A stretch of 60,397 bases of DNA, taken from NCBI GenBank assembly GCA_001796315.1, contig MGME01000010.1, positions 1-60,397 on the forward strand, read 5' to 3'. A program made the translations under genes and the position numbers. Shown here one piece after another: positions 25,929 through 34,256 of this stretch; position 1 is the stretch's first letter; each line of letters opens with the position of its first letter. The notes under the pieces were generated by a model. It saw nothing but the letters and a program-made list of their open reading frames with translations. It was not told the origin of the DNA and did not search any database. The stretch is from Chlamydiae bacterium RIFCSPLOWO2_12_FULL_49_12. Lineage in GTDB: Bacteria; Chlamydiota; Chlamydiia; Chlamydiales; Rhabdochlamydiaceae.

Positions 25929-25943
25929 GGAAACTGGTATAAA
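25915..25943 (+). promoter_or_regulatory. promoter whose -35 box lies in palindromic element B
   Basis: TTGCAA (25915-25920, inside the right arm of element B) and TATAAA (25938-25943, outside it) are spaced by 17 bases. They precede the 26038 gene and the mutS-uvrC operon. Matches to consensus are 4/6 and 5/6. Confidence 0.55.
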
Positions 25944-25961
25944 TGATTGCTCCAAGAGATG

Positions 25962-25996
25962 TATACACAAATGAACTCAAAGTTCTTTTGTGTATA
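25962..25996 (+). promoter_or_regulatory. 16-bp inverted repeat in the leader of the mutS operon (operator or hairpin)
   Basis: The arms TATACACAAATGAACT (25962-25977) and AGTTCTTTTGTGTATA (25981-25996) pair with one mismatch around a 3-base loop. The repeat lies 19 bases after the -10 box and 41 bases before the start codon at 26038. It has no T-run, which favours an operator or leader hairpin over a terminator. Confidence 0.55.
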
Positions 25997-26037
25997 AACC
26001 CGGCCCTAAAGATCCGGGATTTTCCGCCGGAGGACGG

Positions 26038-26559
26038 ATGAAGAAAAGATTCGGTTCTCTTACCTATCTCGAAGCCTTAACAGAGCTCCCGAAAGAGGAG
26101 CCGGGAACAGAGGAATACCACAAATCCCTTGCTCAGCCGGGATTACATGAACTTAGGAAAAAGATCAAAGAGGCGATGATCCCCCTTTTGATTCAAATCT
26201 TTCATTTAAAGCAGGCAAAAGAAGAAAAGCCCCAGGAAAAAGAGATCCTCGTCAAGCTGAACACCCTAAAAGAGGATCTCCATCACCTCTCGCTATGGTG
26301 CACGAGCTGTTTAAATCAAATCGACAAGGCGCTTGCCCCAAACGAAACAAGGCAAAGAGCGTGCAGCGTCTCTAAAAAGAGCTCCCTTCTTCACTTCTCG
26401 CATCTCTTTTTTTCCGACCCGGAACGAAAGGAAACAGCCGCCGGCCGGCTGCTCGCGCGATTCCAACTCCACTCTTCCATCTCTCACAATGAATCCCCTT
26501 CATTGGGGAAAAAACTCTTTTCGTTAGTTTGCGGGAAAAAGAGATCAAAAAGAGAGTAA
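26038..26559 (+). CDS. small charged protein of unknown function upstream of mutS
   Basis: This gene encodes 173 residues from ATG 26038, which is preceded by GGAGGA with a 5-base gap; the frame is open further upstream but that part crosses the leader hairpin. The product is Lys/Glu-rich and helical through about residue 110 (YLEALTELP, then HELRKKIKEAMIPLLIQIFHL), with a basic C-terminus. No signal peptide or domain is recognised. It sits at the place of the small hypothetical gene between dnaG and mutS in C. trachomatis. It ends 8 bp before the mutS start, so the two are co-transcribed. Confidence 0.75.
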   Translation: MKKRFGSLTYLEALTELPKEEPGTEEYHKSLAQPGLHELRKKIKEAMIPLLIQIFHLKQAKEEKPQEKEILVKLNTLKEDLHHLSLWCTSCLNQIDKALAPNETRQRACSVSKKSSLLHFSHLFFSDPERKETAAGRLLARFQLHSSISHNESPSLGKKLFSLVCGKKRSKRE

Positions 26560-26567
26560 GTCAAATC

Positions 26568-29042
26568 ATGACAGAAACTCCTCTGATGGCGCAATGGCGC
26601 TCCTGTAAAGAGAGGGCAAAAGACGCGCTCCTTCTTTTCAGACTGGGAGACTTCTACGAAGCCTTCCATGAAGATGCTCAGCTCATTTCCCGGGAGATCG
26701 ATCTCACATTGACGAAACGGCAGGAGGTTCCTATGTGCGGGGTTCCTTTCCACTCCTGCGAGACCTATATCGACCGGCTCATCTCCAAGGGATACAAGGT
26801 GGCGATTGCCGAGCAGCTCGAAGATCCGAAATCTGCCAAAGGCCTTGTCAAAAGAGCCATTGTGCGCACTCTCACTCCCGGAACCCTCGTCACCTCGACC
26901 CTTCTGAACGACAAAACCAACAATTTCTTGGCCGCGCTGACGCAAATCAACGCCTGTTTCGGCCTTGCCGTCCTCGATCTCACCACTTCCGATTTTCGCG
27001 TCTATGAACTGGAAGACAAAAGAGAGCTTCTCGATGAACTCTCCCGCCTCCGCCCCGCCGAGATCCTCCTCTCTGAAAAGCTCCTTAAATCCCAAAAAGA
27101 ACTCTTCTCTTCTTTAAAAGAGAGCTTTCCCTTTTCCCTCTCTTCCAAAGAGCAATGGAATTTTGATCCGGAACACGCTCTAACAACCCTGCTCAACCAC
27201 TTCCATCTTCAGACCTTGGATGGCTTTGGCCTCAAAGGAATGAATGCCGCCATCTCCGCTGCAGGAGCGCTGCTCTCCTATGTCTCTTTAGATTTGCAGC
27301 TTCCCACTGAACATATTGAAAAGCTCCAAAAGGAGTCTCTCTCTTCTTACATGTCGCTAGACCGGACAACCGAGCACCATCTTGAACTTATCACCAGCGC
27401 AACGAGAAGAAAAGAGGCGACTCTCCTTTCTCTAATAGACCGGACGGCAACTCCCATGGGAGGAAGGGAGATCAAGAGATGGATCACCCACCCCCTTCTG
27501 GATCTCTTTCGGATTCAGGAGCGGCAGGAGGCGATTTCTGATCTTCTCTTAAGGAGCAAAGAGCTCTCTTTTCACTTGGAAAAGATCCGCGATTTAGAGC
27601 GCCTCATCATGAGAATTTCAAGCGGCTATGCCACGGCGAGAGATCTCCAGGGGCTTCGGCTCTCCTTAGAGGAAGTTCCTCCCGTCGCCTCGCTCTTGCG
27701 TCCCCTTTCCTCTTCTTTGATCCAAAAGATCGTGCAAAGACTCAAAGATCTCACTTTTTTAACTGAAAAGATCAAAGGCGCGCTCGTAGACGCTCCTCCC
27801 TTACGCCTCTCGGAGGGCGGACTCTTCCGCTCAGGCTATCATCCGGAACTCGACGAGCTTCGCTCTCTTCTCACAGACTCTCAAACCTGGATCGCCCGCT
27901 ATCAAACCCTCCTTCGCGAACAAACGGGCCTAAAGACACTGAAAGTGGGCTACACGCAGGCTTTTGGCTACTACATCGAAGTGAGCCGCACGCAAGCCCC
28001 AAAAATGCCCTCTACCTTTCACCGCCGGCAAACGCTCGTTCATACCGAGCGCTTCATCTCCCCTGAACTCAAAGAGTACGAAGTGAAAGTGCTCAGTGCA
28101 GAAGAGAGGATCTCCCAACTCGAACAGAGCCTCTTTCACCAGCTGCGGAGCGCCGTGGCAGAAGAGACGCAAACCATCCTCGATATCGCCTCGGCCCTTG
28201 CGACACTTGATTGTTTGAACAGTCTTGCACACGTTGCAAAAGAGAGACATTTTGTCTGCCCCGCCGTCGATGAGGGCGCGCAAATCTCTATCACGGCGGG
28301 GCGGCATCCCGTCATCGAAGAGGGTCTAAAGAAAGAGACCTTTATCCCCAATGACACTCTCTTAAATGACCAAGAGAGCCGTCTGATGCTCATCACGGGT
28401 CCCAACATGGCGGGAAAGTCGACCTACATGCGGCAAGTCGCTCTCATCGTCATCCTCGCCCAGATCGGCTCCTTCGTCCCGGCAAAGGCCGCTAAAATCG
28501 GCATTGTCGACAAACTCTTTACGCGCATCGGAGCAAGCGACGACCTATCCAGAGGGCAGTCCACCTTTATGGTCGAGATGGCGGAGACGGCAAACATCTT
28601 AAACAACGCAACGCCGCGCTCTCTCATCATTTTGGATGAGATCGGACGGGGTACGAGCACGTTTGACGGCATCTCGATTGCAGCAGCGGTCGCCGAATAC
28701 CTCCTAACCCATCCCGAAAAGGGCGCTAAAACACTCTTTGCCACCCATTACTGGGAATTGACCGAGCTCGAAGAAAAGATACCCGGCGCCATCAATTACA
28801 ACGTCTCCGTCAAAGAGACCGGCGACGGCATTCTCTTCTTGCACAAGATCGAAAGGGGAGCTGCCAATAAGAGCTATGGCATCCATGTCGCAAAACTTGC
28901 CGGCCTGCCCCCTTCTATCCTGCGGCGGGCAGAGGAGCGGCTCAAAAAGCTGGAAAAACAGCCCGCTTTAGCCCAGCGCTCTTGTAACAAGAGCTCTTCT
29001 TCCGTAAAGAACCAACTCTCTCTTTTCGATGCCACGCTTTGA
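26568..29042 (+). CDS. mutS: DNA mismatch repair ATPase MutS
   Basis: MutS recognises mismatches and starts repair. The product (824 residues from ATG 26568) begins TETPLMAQW and has the mismatch-reading Phe-x-Glu context as LGDFYEAF near residue 35, the connector and core domains, and the C-terminal ATPase: Walker A GPNMAGKSTYM, the signature DLSRGQSTFMVEM, Walker B LIILDEIGRGTSTFDG and the His switch FATHYWELT. A TTG at 26529 would extend it into the previous gene and is less likely. It overlaps uvrC by 14 bp, so mismatch and excision repair proteins are made from one transcript. Confidence 0.97.
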   Translation: MTETPLMAQWRSCKERAKDALLLFRLGDFYEAFHEDAQLISREIDLTLTKRQEVPMCGVPFHSCETYIDRLISKGYKVAIAEQLEDPKSAKGLVKRAIVRTLTPGTLVTSTLLNDKTNNFLAALTQINACFGLAVLDLTTSDFRVYELEDKRELLDELSRLRPAEILLSEKLLKSQKELFSSLKESFPFSLSSKEQWNFDPEHALTTLLNHFHLQTLDGFGLKGMNAAISAAGALLSYVSLDLQLPTEHIEKLQKESLSSYMSLDRTTEHHLELITSATRRKEATLLSLIDRTATPMGGREIKRWITHPLLDLFRIQERQEAISDLLLRSKELSFHLEKIRDLERLIMRISSGYATARDLQGLRLSLEEVPPVASLLRPLSSSLIQKIVQRLKDLTFLTEKIKGALVDAPPLRLSEGGLFRSGYHPELDELRSLLTDSQTWIARYQTLLREQTGLKTLKVGYTQAFGYYIEVSRTQAPKMPSTFHRRQTLVHTERFISPELKEYEVKVLSAEERISQLEQSLFHQLRSAVAEETQTILDIASALATLDCLNSLAHVAKERHFVCPAVDEGAQISITAGRHPVIEEGLKKETFIPNDTLLNDQESRLMLITGPNMAGKSTYMRQVALIVILAQIGSFVPAKAAKIGIVDKLFTRIGASDDLSRGQSTFMVEMAETANILNNATPRSLIILDEIGRGTSTFDGISIAAAVAEYLLTHPEKGAKTLFATHYWELTELEEKIPGAINYNVSVKETGDGILFLHKIERGAANKSYGIHVAKLAGLPPSILRRAEERLKKLEKQPALAQRSCNKSSSSVKNQLSLFDATL

Positions 29043-30840
29043 CTTGAGAAACTATCCTAAGGAGCCGGGGGTCTACCTCATGAAGGGAACCCATGGCGAG
29101 GTGCTCTATGTAGGAAAGGCTAAAAACCTAAAAAACCGTCTCAAGCAATACTTTGGCAAGTCGGGAGACTCCCGTCCGATGATTCCCCATCTGCTTGCCC
29201 AAATTAAGACCATTGAAACCTTAGTCGTCACGCATGAAAAGGAAGCTCTTCTTCTAGAAAGCACCTTAATCAAACGCCATCAACCCAAATACAATGCTTT
29301 TTTGAAAGATGATAAGAGCTACATCAATCTGATGATCAACACCTCTCATGTTTGGCCTCGCATCCAGTTGATTCGCTACAAAAAAAAACCCAAAGAACAG
29401 GATCTTGCCTTCGGCCCCTACACCAGCGCCTTTGCAGCCCGACATCTTTTCGATCTTATGATGCAGATCTTTCCCTTAAGACAGTGTTCCGATGAAGAGT
29501 TAAAAAGACGCAAGCGACCCTGTCTGCTCTATGGCATGAAGCGCTGCATCGCCCCTTGCGTGGGAAAATGCACCCGGGAGGAGTATGACAGTTTTGTCCG
29601 GGGAGCGATCGATTTTTTACGCGGAAAGGACGACAAGATCGCAAAAGAGCTAAAAAGCAAGATGCAGAGCGCCTCGGATAACCTCGAATTTGAAAAGGCA
29701 GGAGCCTTCCTGCAGACATTAAAACAACTCGAACAGATCACAGAGGGGCGCCAGGTCGTCTTTCGCCCCTCAGAAAGAAATTGCGACGCCCTCTCTTTTT
29801 ATCGAACCTATGATGAAGCGATCCTCATGCAGCTCATCTTTCGAGAAGGAAAGCTCGTCGGCTCCGAGCACTATTCTTTCTACGATGTCATCGCTAAGGA
29901 TTCAGAACTCCTCTCCACGCTGCTCCTCCAGATCTACGAGACAGCTCCCCCTCCTCCCGAAATCCTCATCCCCTTCCCCTTGCCTCAATCCTCCTCTCTA
30001 GAGGAGATCCTTTCGCAGAGGCACCGAACAAAACTCAAAATCCGCGCCCCCAAACGAGGAGAAGGAAAGTCTTTAGTCGCCCTTGCCACGAAAAACGCCA
30101 AGGCAACCTTTGAAAAGGAAAGAAGCAAACAAGAACTCAAAGAAACGCTGCTTTTCGATTTGATGGATACGTTAAAGCTCGGACGCTATCCCAAACGCAT
30201 CGAATGCTTTGATACCTCCCATTTCTTCGGAAGCGATCTTGTCGCCGCGATGATTTGCTTTACAGACGGAAAAAAAGAGTCTCGCCGCACCCGCACGTTT
30301 AAGATTTGCGACGTGCATAAAGGAGACGACTACGCTGCCTTGCACCAAGTGCTCACCCGCCGCCTACTACGCGCAAAACAAGAAGAGGACCTTCCCGATC
30401 TCATCCTCATCGATGGCGGCAAAGGACAACTTCATGTCGCTGAGGCGGTCTTAAAAGAGCTCGACATCATCACTTCCGACGTCATCAGCCTCTCCAAGGA
30501 AAAGGGAAGACACGACAAGGGGCTTCGAGAAGAGAAGATCTTTATCTTGGGACAAAGCGGCCCCATTCTCTTAAGTTCCCGCTCTCCCCTCCTCTTTTTC
30601 ATCCAACAGATCCGAGACGCCGCTCACGAAAAGGCCCTCTCCTTCCATCGCCTGAGGCGCAAAAAAAGAGTCGTCGCCACCGCTCTTGAAACTCTTCCCG
30701 GCATCGGCCCCAAAAAGAGCATGCGCCTCCTTAGCCGCTTTGGAAGCATAAAACGCATCCAAGAGGCATCCTTAAACGATCTTCTACAAGTCAAGGGAAT
30801 CACGAAAAAGGATGCCGAACGCCTCTTAAATTACGAATGA
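29029..30840 (+). CDS. uvrC: UvrABC excinuclease subunit C
   Basis: UvrC makes both incisions in nucleotide excision repair. The 603-residue protein has the GIY-YIG nuclease domain (GVYLMKGTHGEVLYVGKAKNL core with the catalytic Arg in KNRLKQYF), the UvrB-binding UVR motif (about residues 205-235, LKSKMQSASDNLEFEKAGAF region), the RNase H-like endonuclease domain (ECFDTSHFFGSD; LILIDGGKGQL) and a C-terminal helix-hairpin-helix pair (LETLPGIGPKKSMRLL). A Cys cluster (RPCLLYGMKRCIAPCVGKC) matches the iron-sulfur ligands reported for UvrC. It starts inside the end of mutS. Confidence 0.97.
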   Translation: MPRFDLRNYPKEPGVYLMKGTHGEVLYVGKAKNLKNRLKQYFGKSGDSRPMIPHLLAQIKTIETLVVTHEKEALLLESTLIKRHQPKYNAFLKDDKSYINLMINTSHVWPRIQLIRYKKKPKEQDLAFGPYTSAFAARHLFDLMMQIFPLRQCSDEELKRRKRPCLLYGMKRCIAPCVGKCTREEYDSFVRGAIDFLRGKDDKIAKELKSKMQSASDNLEFEKAGAFLQTLKQLEQITEGRQVVFRPSERNCDALSFYRTYDEAILMQLIFREGKLVGSEHYSFYDVIAKDSELLSTLLLQIYETAPPPPEILIPFPLPQSSSLEEILSQRHRTKLKIRAPKRGEGKSLVALATKNAKATFEKERSKQELKETLLFDLMDTLKLGRYPKRIECFDTSHFFGSDLVAAMICFTDGKKESRRTRTFKICDVHKGDDYAALHQVLTRRLLRAKQEEDLPDLILIDGGKGQLHVAEAVLKELDIITSDVISLSKEKGRHDKGLREEKIFILGQSGPILLSSRSPLLFFIQQIRDAAHEKALSFHRLRRKKRVVATALETLPGIGPKKSMRLLSRFGSIKRIQEASLNDLLQVKGITKKDAERLLNYE

Positions 30841-30858
30841 GCTGAGGGGAGGCGGCGC

Positions 30859-31287
30859 TTATGCGTCGTCTTGTTTTTTCTCTTTTCGCCCTTCCGCCAA
30901 GGACTCTTTAGAGATAAGGTCCTTGAAGATAACGTGAACGGAACCCACGCGGAGGGCTGTCAGGCGGCTGATATCCTGCGCAATCTTGATCTGAATCTCT
31001 TCGGCCTTGGCGGGGATATTGATGTCATAGGCGACGTTCACCTCAACTCTTAGATTGACCGAACGGTTCTTTTCATCCTGGGTGACATGAATTCCTTTAA
31101 CGCTTTCGGAATGATCCCTTCCGAGAAGAAGGTCAAAAATATTTCCTCCACAGAGAGCGACACCTTCGATCCGCGAAAGGCATTGGACGACCAGGGATTG
31201 AAAGACTCGATTTTCAATGTCTCGGATAAAGGTCGTTTCCGGCAATTCAAACTCTTTTGTATCCATCTTTCCCAACTTTCCCGCCAT
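30859..31287 (-). CDS. Asp23/Gls24 (DUF322) family protein
   Basis: Asp23-family proteins are small envelope- or stress-associated proteins in Firmicutes; in Chlamydiae their role is unknown. The 142-residue product has the family pattern: a first strand-helix with the IEGVALCGG turn, then the beta core NRSVNLRVEVNVAYDINIPAKAEEIQIKI and the VHVIFKDL strand, ending in a Lys/Glu/Asp-rich tail. ATG 31287 is chosen because AGAGGAG lies 8 bases upstream; the frame extends to 31320 without a better SD. There is no membrane segment. It is convergent with uvrC (18 bp gap). Confidence 0.75.
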   Translation of the reverse strand: MAGKLGKMDTKEFELPETTFIRDIENRVFQSLVVQCLSRIEGVALCGGNIFDLLLGRDHSESVKGIHVTQDEKNRSVNLRVEVNVAYDINIPAKAEEIQIKIAQDISRLTALRVGSVHVIFKDLISKESLAEGRKEKKQDDA

Positions 31288-31373
31288 AGAAGATCTCCTC
31301 TTTAAGGGCCATCCTATCAAAAAAATCGGTTTTCTGGAAGAATAGGAATGAAAAGCACCGTAAATTTTTTCCT

Positions 31374-31796
31374 ATGATCAACCCTTACATCCTCTTTTTT
31401 TGGGTAACAATGGGCTCTTTATCCGCTTATCTCGCCCACAAACGCGGGAAAAATCCCCTTCTTTGGTTCTTCATCGGTCTTTTACTCGGGATACTCGGCG
31501 TTTTTTTCATCTTTTTTCTCCCTCTAAAAAAGAGGGGAACGCAACGTCAGGACTGCTCTTCGGGCAAGGGCGCAACAATCGCTATCGCTCCCGCGCTTCC
31601 TTCCTCATATCTGCAAAAATTGTGGTACTATCTTGCCCCAGACCGAGAGCAGCACGGACCAATGAGCTTTGAGGCTCTAAAAAGGGCCTTTCAAGAGGGG
31701 CGCATCAACTCTAGAACCTATGTCTGGAACGAGGAGATGGAGGGATGGAAGCCCTTTGGAGACCTCTTCACCCGGAGAGCATCGTCTACCAGCTAG
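31374..31796 (+). CDS. membrane protein with a C-terminal GYF_2 domain
   Basis: This gene encodes 140 residues. Two hydrophobic segments (about residues 3-20 and 29-49) form a hairpin, followed by a short Gly/Ser linker. The C-terminal GYF_2 (DUF4339) domain (about residues 85-133) contains [21 protein letters not shown]-type spacing with Trp-Tyr-Tyr, Gly-Pro and a late [15 protein letters not shown]-like domains bind proline-rich peptides in eukaryotes; in bacteria the domain is common at the ends of membrane proteins without known function. It is encoded opposite rpsN with an 11-bp convergent overlap. Confidence 0.8.
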   Translation: MINPYILFFWVTMGSLSAYLAHKRGKNPLLWFFIGLLLGILGVFFIFFLPLKKRGTQRQDCSSGKGATIAIAPALPSSYLQKLWYYLAPDREQHGPMSFEALKRAFQEGRINSRTYVWNEEMEGWKPFGDLFTRRASSTS

Positions 31797-32091
31797 CCTT
31801 TACAATGCCGGGAATAAGGCCTTGATTGGCCATCTCGCGGAAACAGAGGCGGGAGAGTTTAAATTTCCTTAAGAAACCTCGGCTGCGTCCTGTGAGTTGG
31901 CAACGGTTTCTGAGCCTGACGGGGGAAGAGTTTTTTGCCAATTTATTGAGCGTATCCTGAGCCATTTGGCGCTCTTCATCACTTCTTTTCAGATCGCGTA
32001 CAATGACCTTAAGCTCCTGGCGTTTTTTCCATTTAAGATTGACCAGTCTTTGACGCCGTTTTTGCTTTTCAATCGAAGAGAGTCTTGCCAT
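31786..32091 (-). CDS. rpsN: 30S ribosomal protein S14 (zinc-free long form)
   Basis: S14 is a head protein of the 30S subunit. The 101-residue length and the absence of the CxxC pairs identify the zinc-independent form. Core motifs are [13 protein letters not shown] and [19 protein letters not shown], ending KASW. It follows rpmJ by 6 bp, the same rs14-rl36 order as in C. trachomatis. Confidence 0.96.
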   Translation of the reverse strand: MARLSSIEKQKRRQRLVNLKWKKRQELKVIVRDLKRSDEERQMAQDTLNKLAKNSSPVRLRNRCQLTGRSRGFLRKFKLSRLCFREMANQGLIPGIVKASW

Positions 32092-32097
32092 ACATTC

Positions 32098-32235
32098 CTA
32101 TTTTTTTCTAGCAGGCCCTTTTTGCCTTTGCTTGCGGTTTGGATCGCGTTTGTTGATCACGTAAACTCGTCCCCGCCGGCGGACGATTTTATCGCCTTTG
32201 GAGGGATCGGCTTTCACTGAAGCTCTGACTTTCAT
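32098..32235 (-). CDS. rpmJ: 50S ribosomal protein L36
   Basis: The minus strand encodes a 45-residue basic protein starting [20 protein letters not shown]. It has the R-x-G-x-V-Y-V-I-N strand and a [13 protein letters not shown] tail, the layout of the zinc-free long-type L36. The usual zinc ligands (Cys, Cys, Cys, His) are absent: Ala-Ser-Val-Lys-Ala replaces the first pair. The ATG is at 32233-32235 and the stop TAG at 32098-32100. It is co-transcribed with rpsN. Confidence 0.92.
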   Translation of the reverse strand: MKVRASVKADPSKGDKIVRRRGRVYVINKRDPNRKQRQKGPARKK

Positions 32236-32353
32236 GGGGTTTTCTCAAAAAATAACTACTTGCGAATAAGTTTAAGACAGATCCCCATTTCAAATCAAGA
32301 TCTCTCTTCCCAAAACTTTCTGTCGTATGACGATGTTTTCGCCTCTCTCTTCC

Positions 32354-32382
32354 TTGCACGAATTGATGAGCCTTGCTACACT
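32354..32382 (+). promoter_or_regulatory. possible extended -10 promoter of rpmH/rnpA
   Basis: TTGCAC (32354-32359) and TGC-TACACT (-10 hexamer at 32377-32382) are spaced by 17 bases. The TG dinucleotide in front of the -10 box makes it an extended -10 type. Transcription would start about 25 bases before the two start codons. Confidence 0.4.
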
Positions 32383-32412
32383 GTGGATCTCATTTTTTTT
32401 CGCATGTGAAGG

Positions 32413-32973
32413 ATGGAATCCCATGAAACGAACCTATCAACCGAGCAAGAAGAAAAGAAAGCGGACGTTCGGGTTTCGCAAACGCATGAAAAACGCCAAG
32501 GGACGCGCTGTGCTCAAACGCCGCCGCAGGGTGGGAAGAAAGCGGTTAACGGCGTCTTAAAAGAATTCTCTTTTCCCAAATCAGCTCGGATTCTTCGATC
32601 GTCCCATTTTAAAAAGATGATTCAACATCGCGAGTGCTGGAGAGGGAAATGGCTCCAGATTGACTATCGTTTTGGCTTTGCTTTTCGTCCTCAGTTAGGA
32701 ATCACAGTGAGTCGGCGTTTTGGAAAGGCGTGCGACCGTAATCGCTTCAAACGTCTTGTGAGAGAGGCGTTCCGGCTCAACTCTCCGAATTTTCCAAAGG
32801 ATTTGGAGATGAACGTTCTTCCCCGCCTGGGGCAAAGAAGAGTGCGTAAATTTGCATCTTCTCAAAGAGCTCCGAGTCATCCCGCAGACCATCCACTTCC
32901 TCTGGCTCTAGAAGAAGTCGTTGCGGATCTTCTTGGATTTCTCTCTTTTCTTCTCTGTAAAAGCGGGCGATGA
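32413..32973 (+). CDS. rnpA: RNase P protein component, enclosing rpmH
   Basis: RnpA binds the RNase P RNA that trims tRNA 5' ends. The family core runs from about residue 50: [55 protein letters not shown] (RNR motif), then LEMNVLPR. The frame has no ATG, GTG or TTG between ATG 32413 and the Met in HFKKM, which is already inside the fold. The start must therefore be 32413 (or a rare ATT). Translation from 32413 adds about 50 charged residues and places all of rpmH (32423-32560) inside rnpA in another frame. The same nested arrangement is known from Thermus. The C-terminal part (about residues 145-186) is less conserved. Confidence 0.88.
   Translation: MESHETNLSTEQEEKKADVRVSQTHEKRQGTRCAQTPPQGGKKAVNGVLKEFSFPKSARILRSSHFKKMIQHRECWRGKWLQIDYRFGFAFRPQLGITVSRRFGKACDRNRFKRLVREAFRLNSPNFPKDLEMNVLPRLGQRRVRKFASSQRAPSHPADHPLPLALEEVVADLLGFLSFLLCKSGR
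32423..32560 (+). CDS. rpmH: 50S ribosomal protein L34, nested inside rnpA
   Basis: The 45-residue highly basic product begins [18 protein letters not shown] and continues with the typical [17 protein letters not shown] pattern, so the identity is certain. GAAGGA (32409-32414) is a good SD with an 8-base gap. The SD contains the ATG (32413) of rnpA, so both genes share one ribosome-binding region. The two frames differ by one base. Confidence 0.97.
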   Translation: MKRTYQPSKKKRKRTFGFRKRMKNAKGRAVLKRRRRVGRKRLTAS

Positions 32974-33146
32974 GATGAAAAGATTGCGTCAGATTCCGAC
33001 AAGCAATCTGTAAACTCTCTCTACGTTCTTTTCTTCAGCTTTCCTTCCAGATAAGAGATGGTGTCGCAAATCTCTTTTTTATTTCCTTCAGGAGCGTGGT
33101 TAAAGGCGGATTTGGCGTGAAGAAGCGCCTCCTTTGCCTTATTTTT

Positions 33147-34130
33147 TCAAAAGAGAAACTGAGCAATGAGCATCTCCATCTTCCAGAGATTTTCGGGATC
33201 CTCTTTTCCATATTTCTTGACATAGGCAATCAAAGGATTTAGAGCAGCCTGGATATGTTTTTTCTTTTTAGAGCGTTTTTTTGAAAGGGCATCGAAATCC
33301 AACAAAGCAAGAGAACGCCATCCTCCCTGTTTATTCTGAGGATCGCAAGAGAGGATCTTTTTCCTCACCGCGAGGGCCTCTTTACTGCCTTGCTGTCCCT
33401 TCTCCGCATAGTGTCGATACTGTTCCAACAAAAAGAAAAGAGCTGCCCCGTCTTTAAGTCCGGCAAGAGAGAGTTTGTCTTTAAAACCCTCGAATCCGCC
33501 CTCTTTTGCCTTAAGATAAAGACTCTTTAACCCCTCCTGCGAGAGAGAGGAGAGCGTATCGCCCTCCACAACCTCTTTCAGTTCGGAGTAAGAGCGGTAG
33601 AGCTTGTGAATATGCGCGGCAAACTCTGAGGAGGGTTTTGGGAGATAGCCCACTTTTGCAATGAGACGGCCTTGAGGATCAAGAAGGAGAAAAAGAGGCA
33701 GCTCCTCAATCCCGAACCGCTCTCTTAGATCGTCGTGCTTTCCTCCCTCTTCGGGGAGATTGAGAAAGACTAAAATAAACTGCTCTTTCAATTCTTCAAT
33801 GAAGTCGTTTTTCTCTAGCACTTCGCGTTGAATCTTTTCCGACCAGGGACACCAGGGAAGGCCGACAAAGACTGCTAAAAGCGGTTTGTCCTGATCCCGG
33901 GCTTGAAGCAAGCCCTCCTGAAAATTGAGGAGCCAGTGAAGGGAGTGAGGAGGGATCATCTCCTCTTTGGGGCTCAAGGAATAAAGGCTCTGCTCCACAT
34001 TTTGAAGAGAACCGAAGAGAGAAAAGGAAAAAGCGGTTATGATCATGATTAACCCTAGCCTCAAACAGGCGGCAATCTGCTTGTTGCGGCTTTGCCCTAT
34101 CGATTCTCGCTCGGAGGCCTTCGTATTCAT
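33147..34130 (-). CDS. thioredoxin-fold exported protein (chlamydial 'disulfide isomerase'-like), ending at an early in-frame TGA
   Basis: At this place C. trachomatis has the predicted disulfide bond isomerase. The product has an N-terminal hydrophobic signal (about residues 20-42, LGLIMIITAFSFSLFG), a thioredoxin fold (about 70-190; LLAVFVGLPWCPWSEKI and the cis-Pro region ELPLFLLLD), and a helical tail. The active site is CPWS, not CxxC, so it may reduce or bind rather than isomerise disulfides. ATG 34130 has a GAGGAA SD. The frame stops at TGA 33147-33149, but the same frame continues for 41 coding-like codons to TAG 33021-33023. The gene may therefore be truncated by a nonsense change or a homopolymer error. 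Confidence 0.75.
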   Translation of the reverse strand: MNTKASERESIGQSRNKQIAACLRLGLIMIITAFSFSLFGSLQNVEQSLYSLSPKEEMIPPHSLHWLLNFQEGLLQARDQDKPLLAVFVGLPWCPWSEKIQREVLEKNDFIEELKEQFILVFLNLPEEGGKHDDLRERFGIEELPLFLLLDPQGRLIAKVGYLPKPSSEFAAHIHKLYRSYSELKEVVEGDTLSSLSQEGLKSLYLKAKEGGFEGFKDKLSLAGLKDGAALFFLLEQYRHYAEKGQQGSKEALAVRKKILSCDPQNKQGGWRSLALLDFDALSKKRSKKKKHIQAALNPLIAYVKKYGKEDPENLWKMEMLIAQFLF

Positions 34131-34156
34131 GACTGTTATTCCTCGCGAGAATCGAT
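34099..34156 (-). promoter_or_regulatory. 12-bp inverted repeat bracketing the start codon of the thioredoxin-fold gene
   Basis: ATCGATTCTCGC (34099-34110) and GCGAGAATCGAT (34145-34156) pair perfectly. In the mRNA the ATG (34130) and the GAGGAA SD (34139-34144) lie in the loop. GGCTTTGCC also occurs as a direct repeat just outside both arms (34088-34096 and 34159-34167). Confidence 0.4.
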
Positions 34157-34256
34157 CCGGCTTTGCCACGCAGCGCATCTTGTTACCTGTTTCTAGGCTC
34201 GGTTAAATAACAAAAGAGGTCAGCACCTCTATTCCTTCTTAATTATTCTATATAAA

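Noticed and set aside
25786-25980. Minus-strand reading frame within palindromic element B
   Set aside because: Same repeat-derived frame as above; its similarity to the A frame reflects the DNA repeat, not protein conservation.
25990-26037. Upstream start of the 26038 gene
   Set aside because: It would use a TTG/GTG inside the leader hairpin; GGAGGA fixes ATG 26038.
32327-32422. N-terminal extension of L34
   Set aside because: The in-frame ATG at 32327 would put about 32 non-conserved residues before the L34 start MKRTYQ; the SD and family length support 32423.
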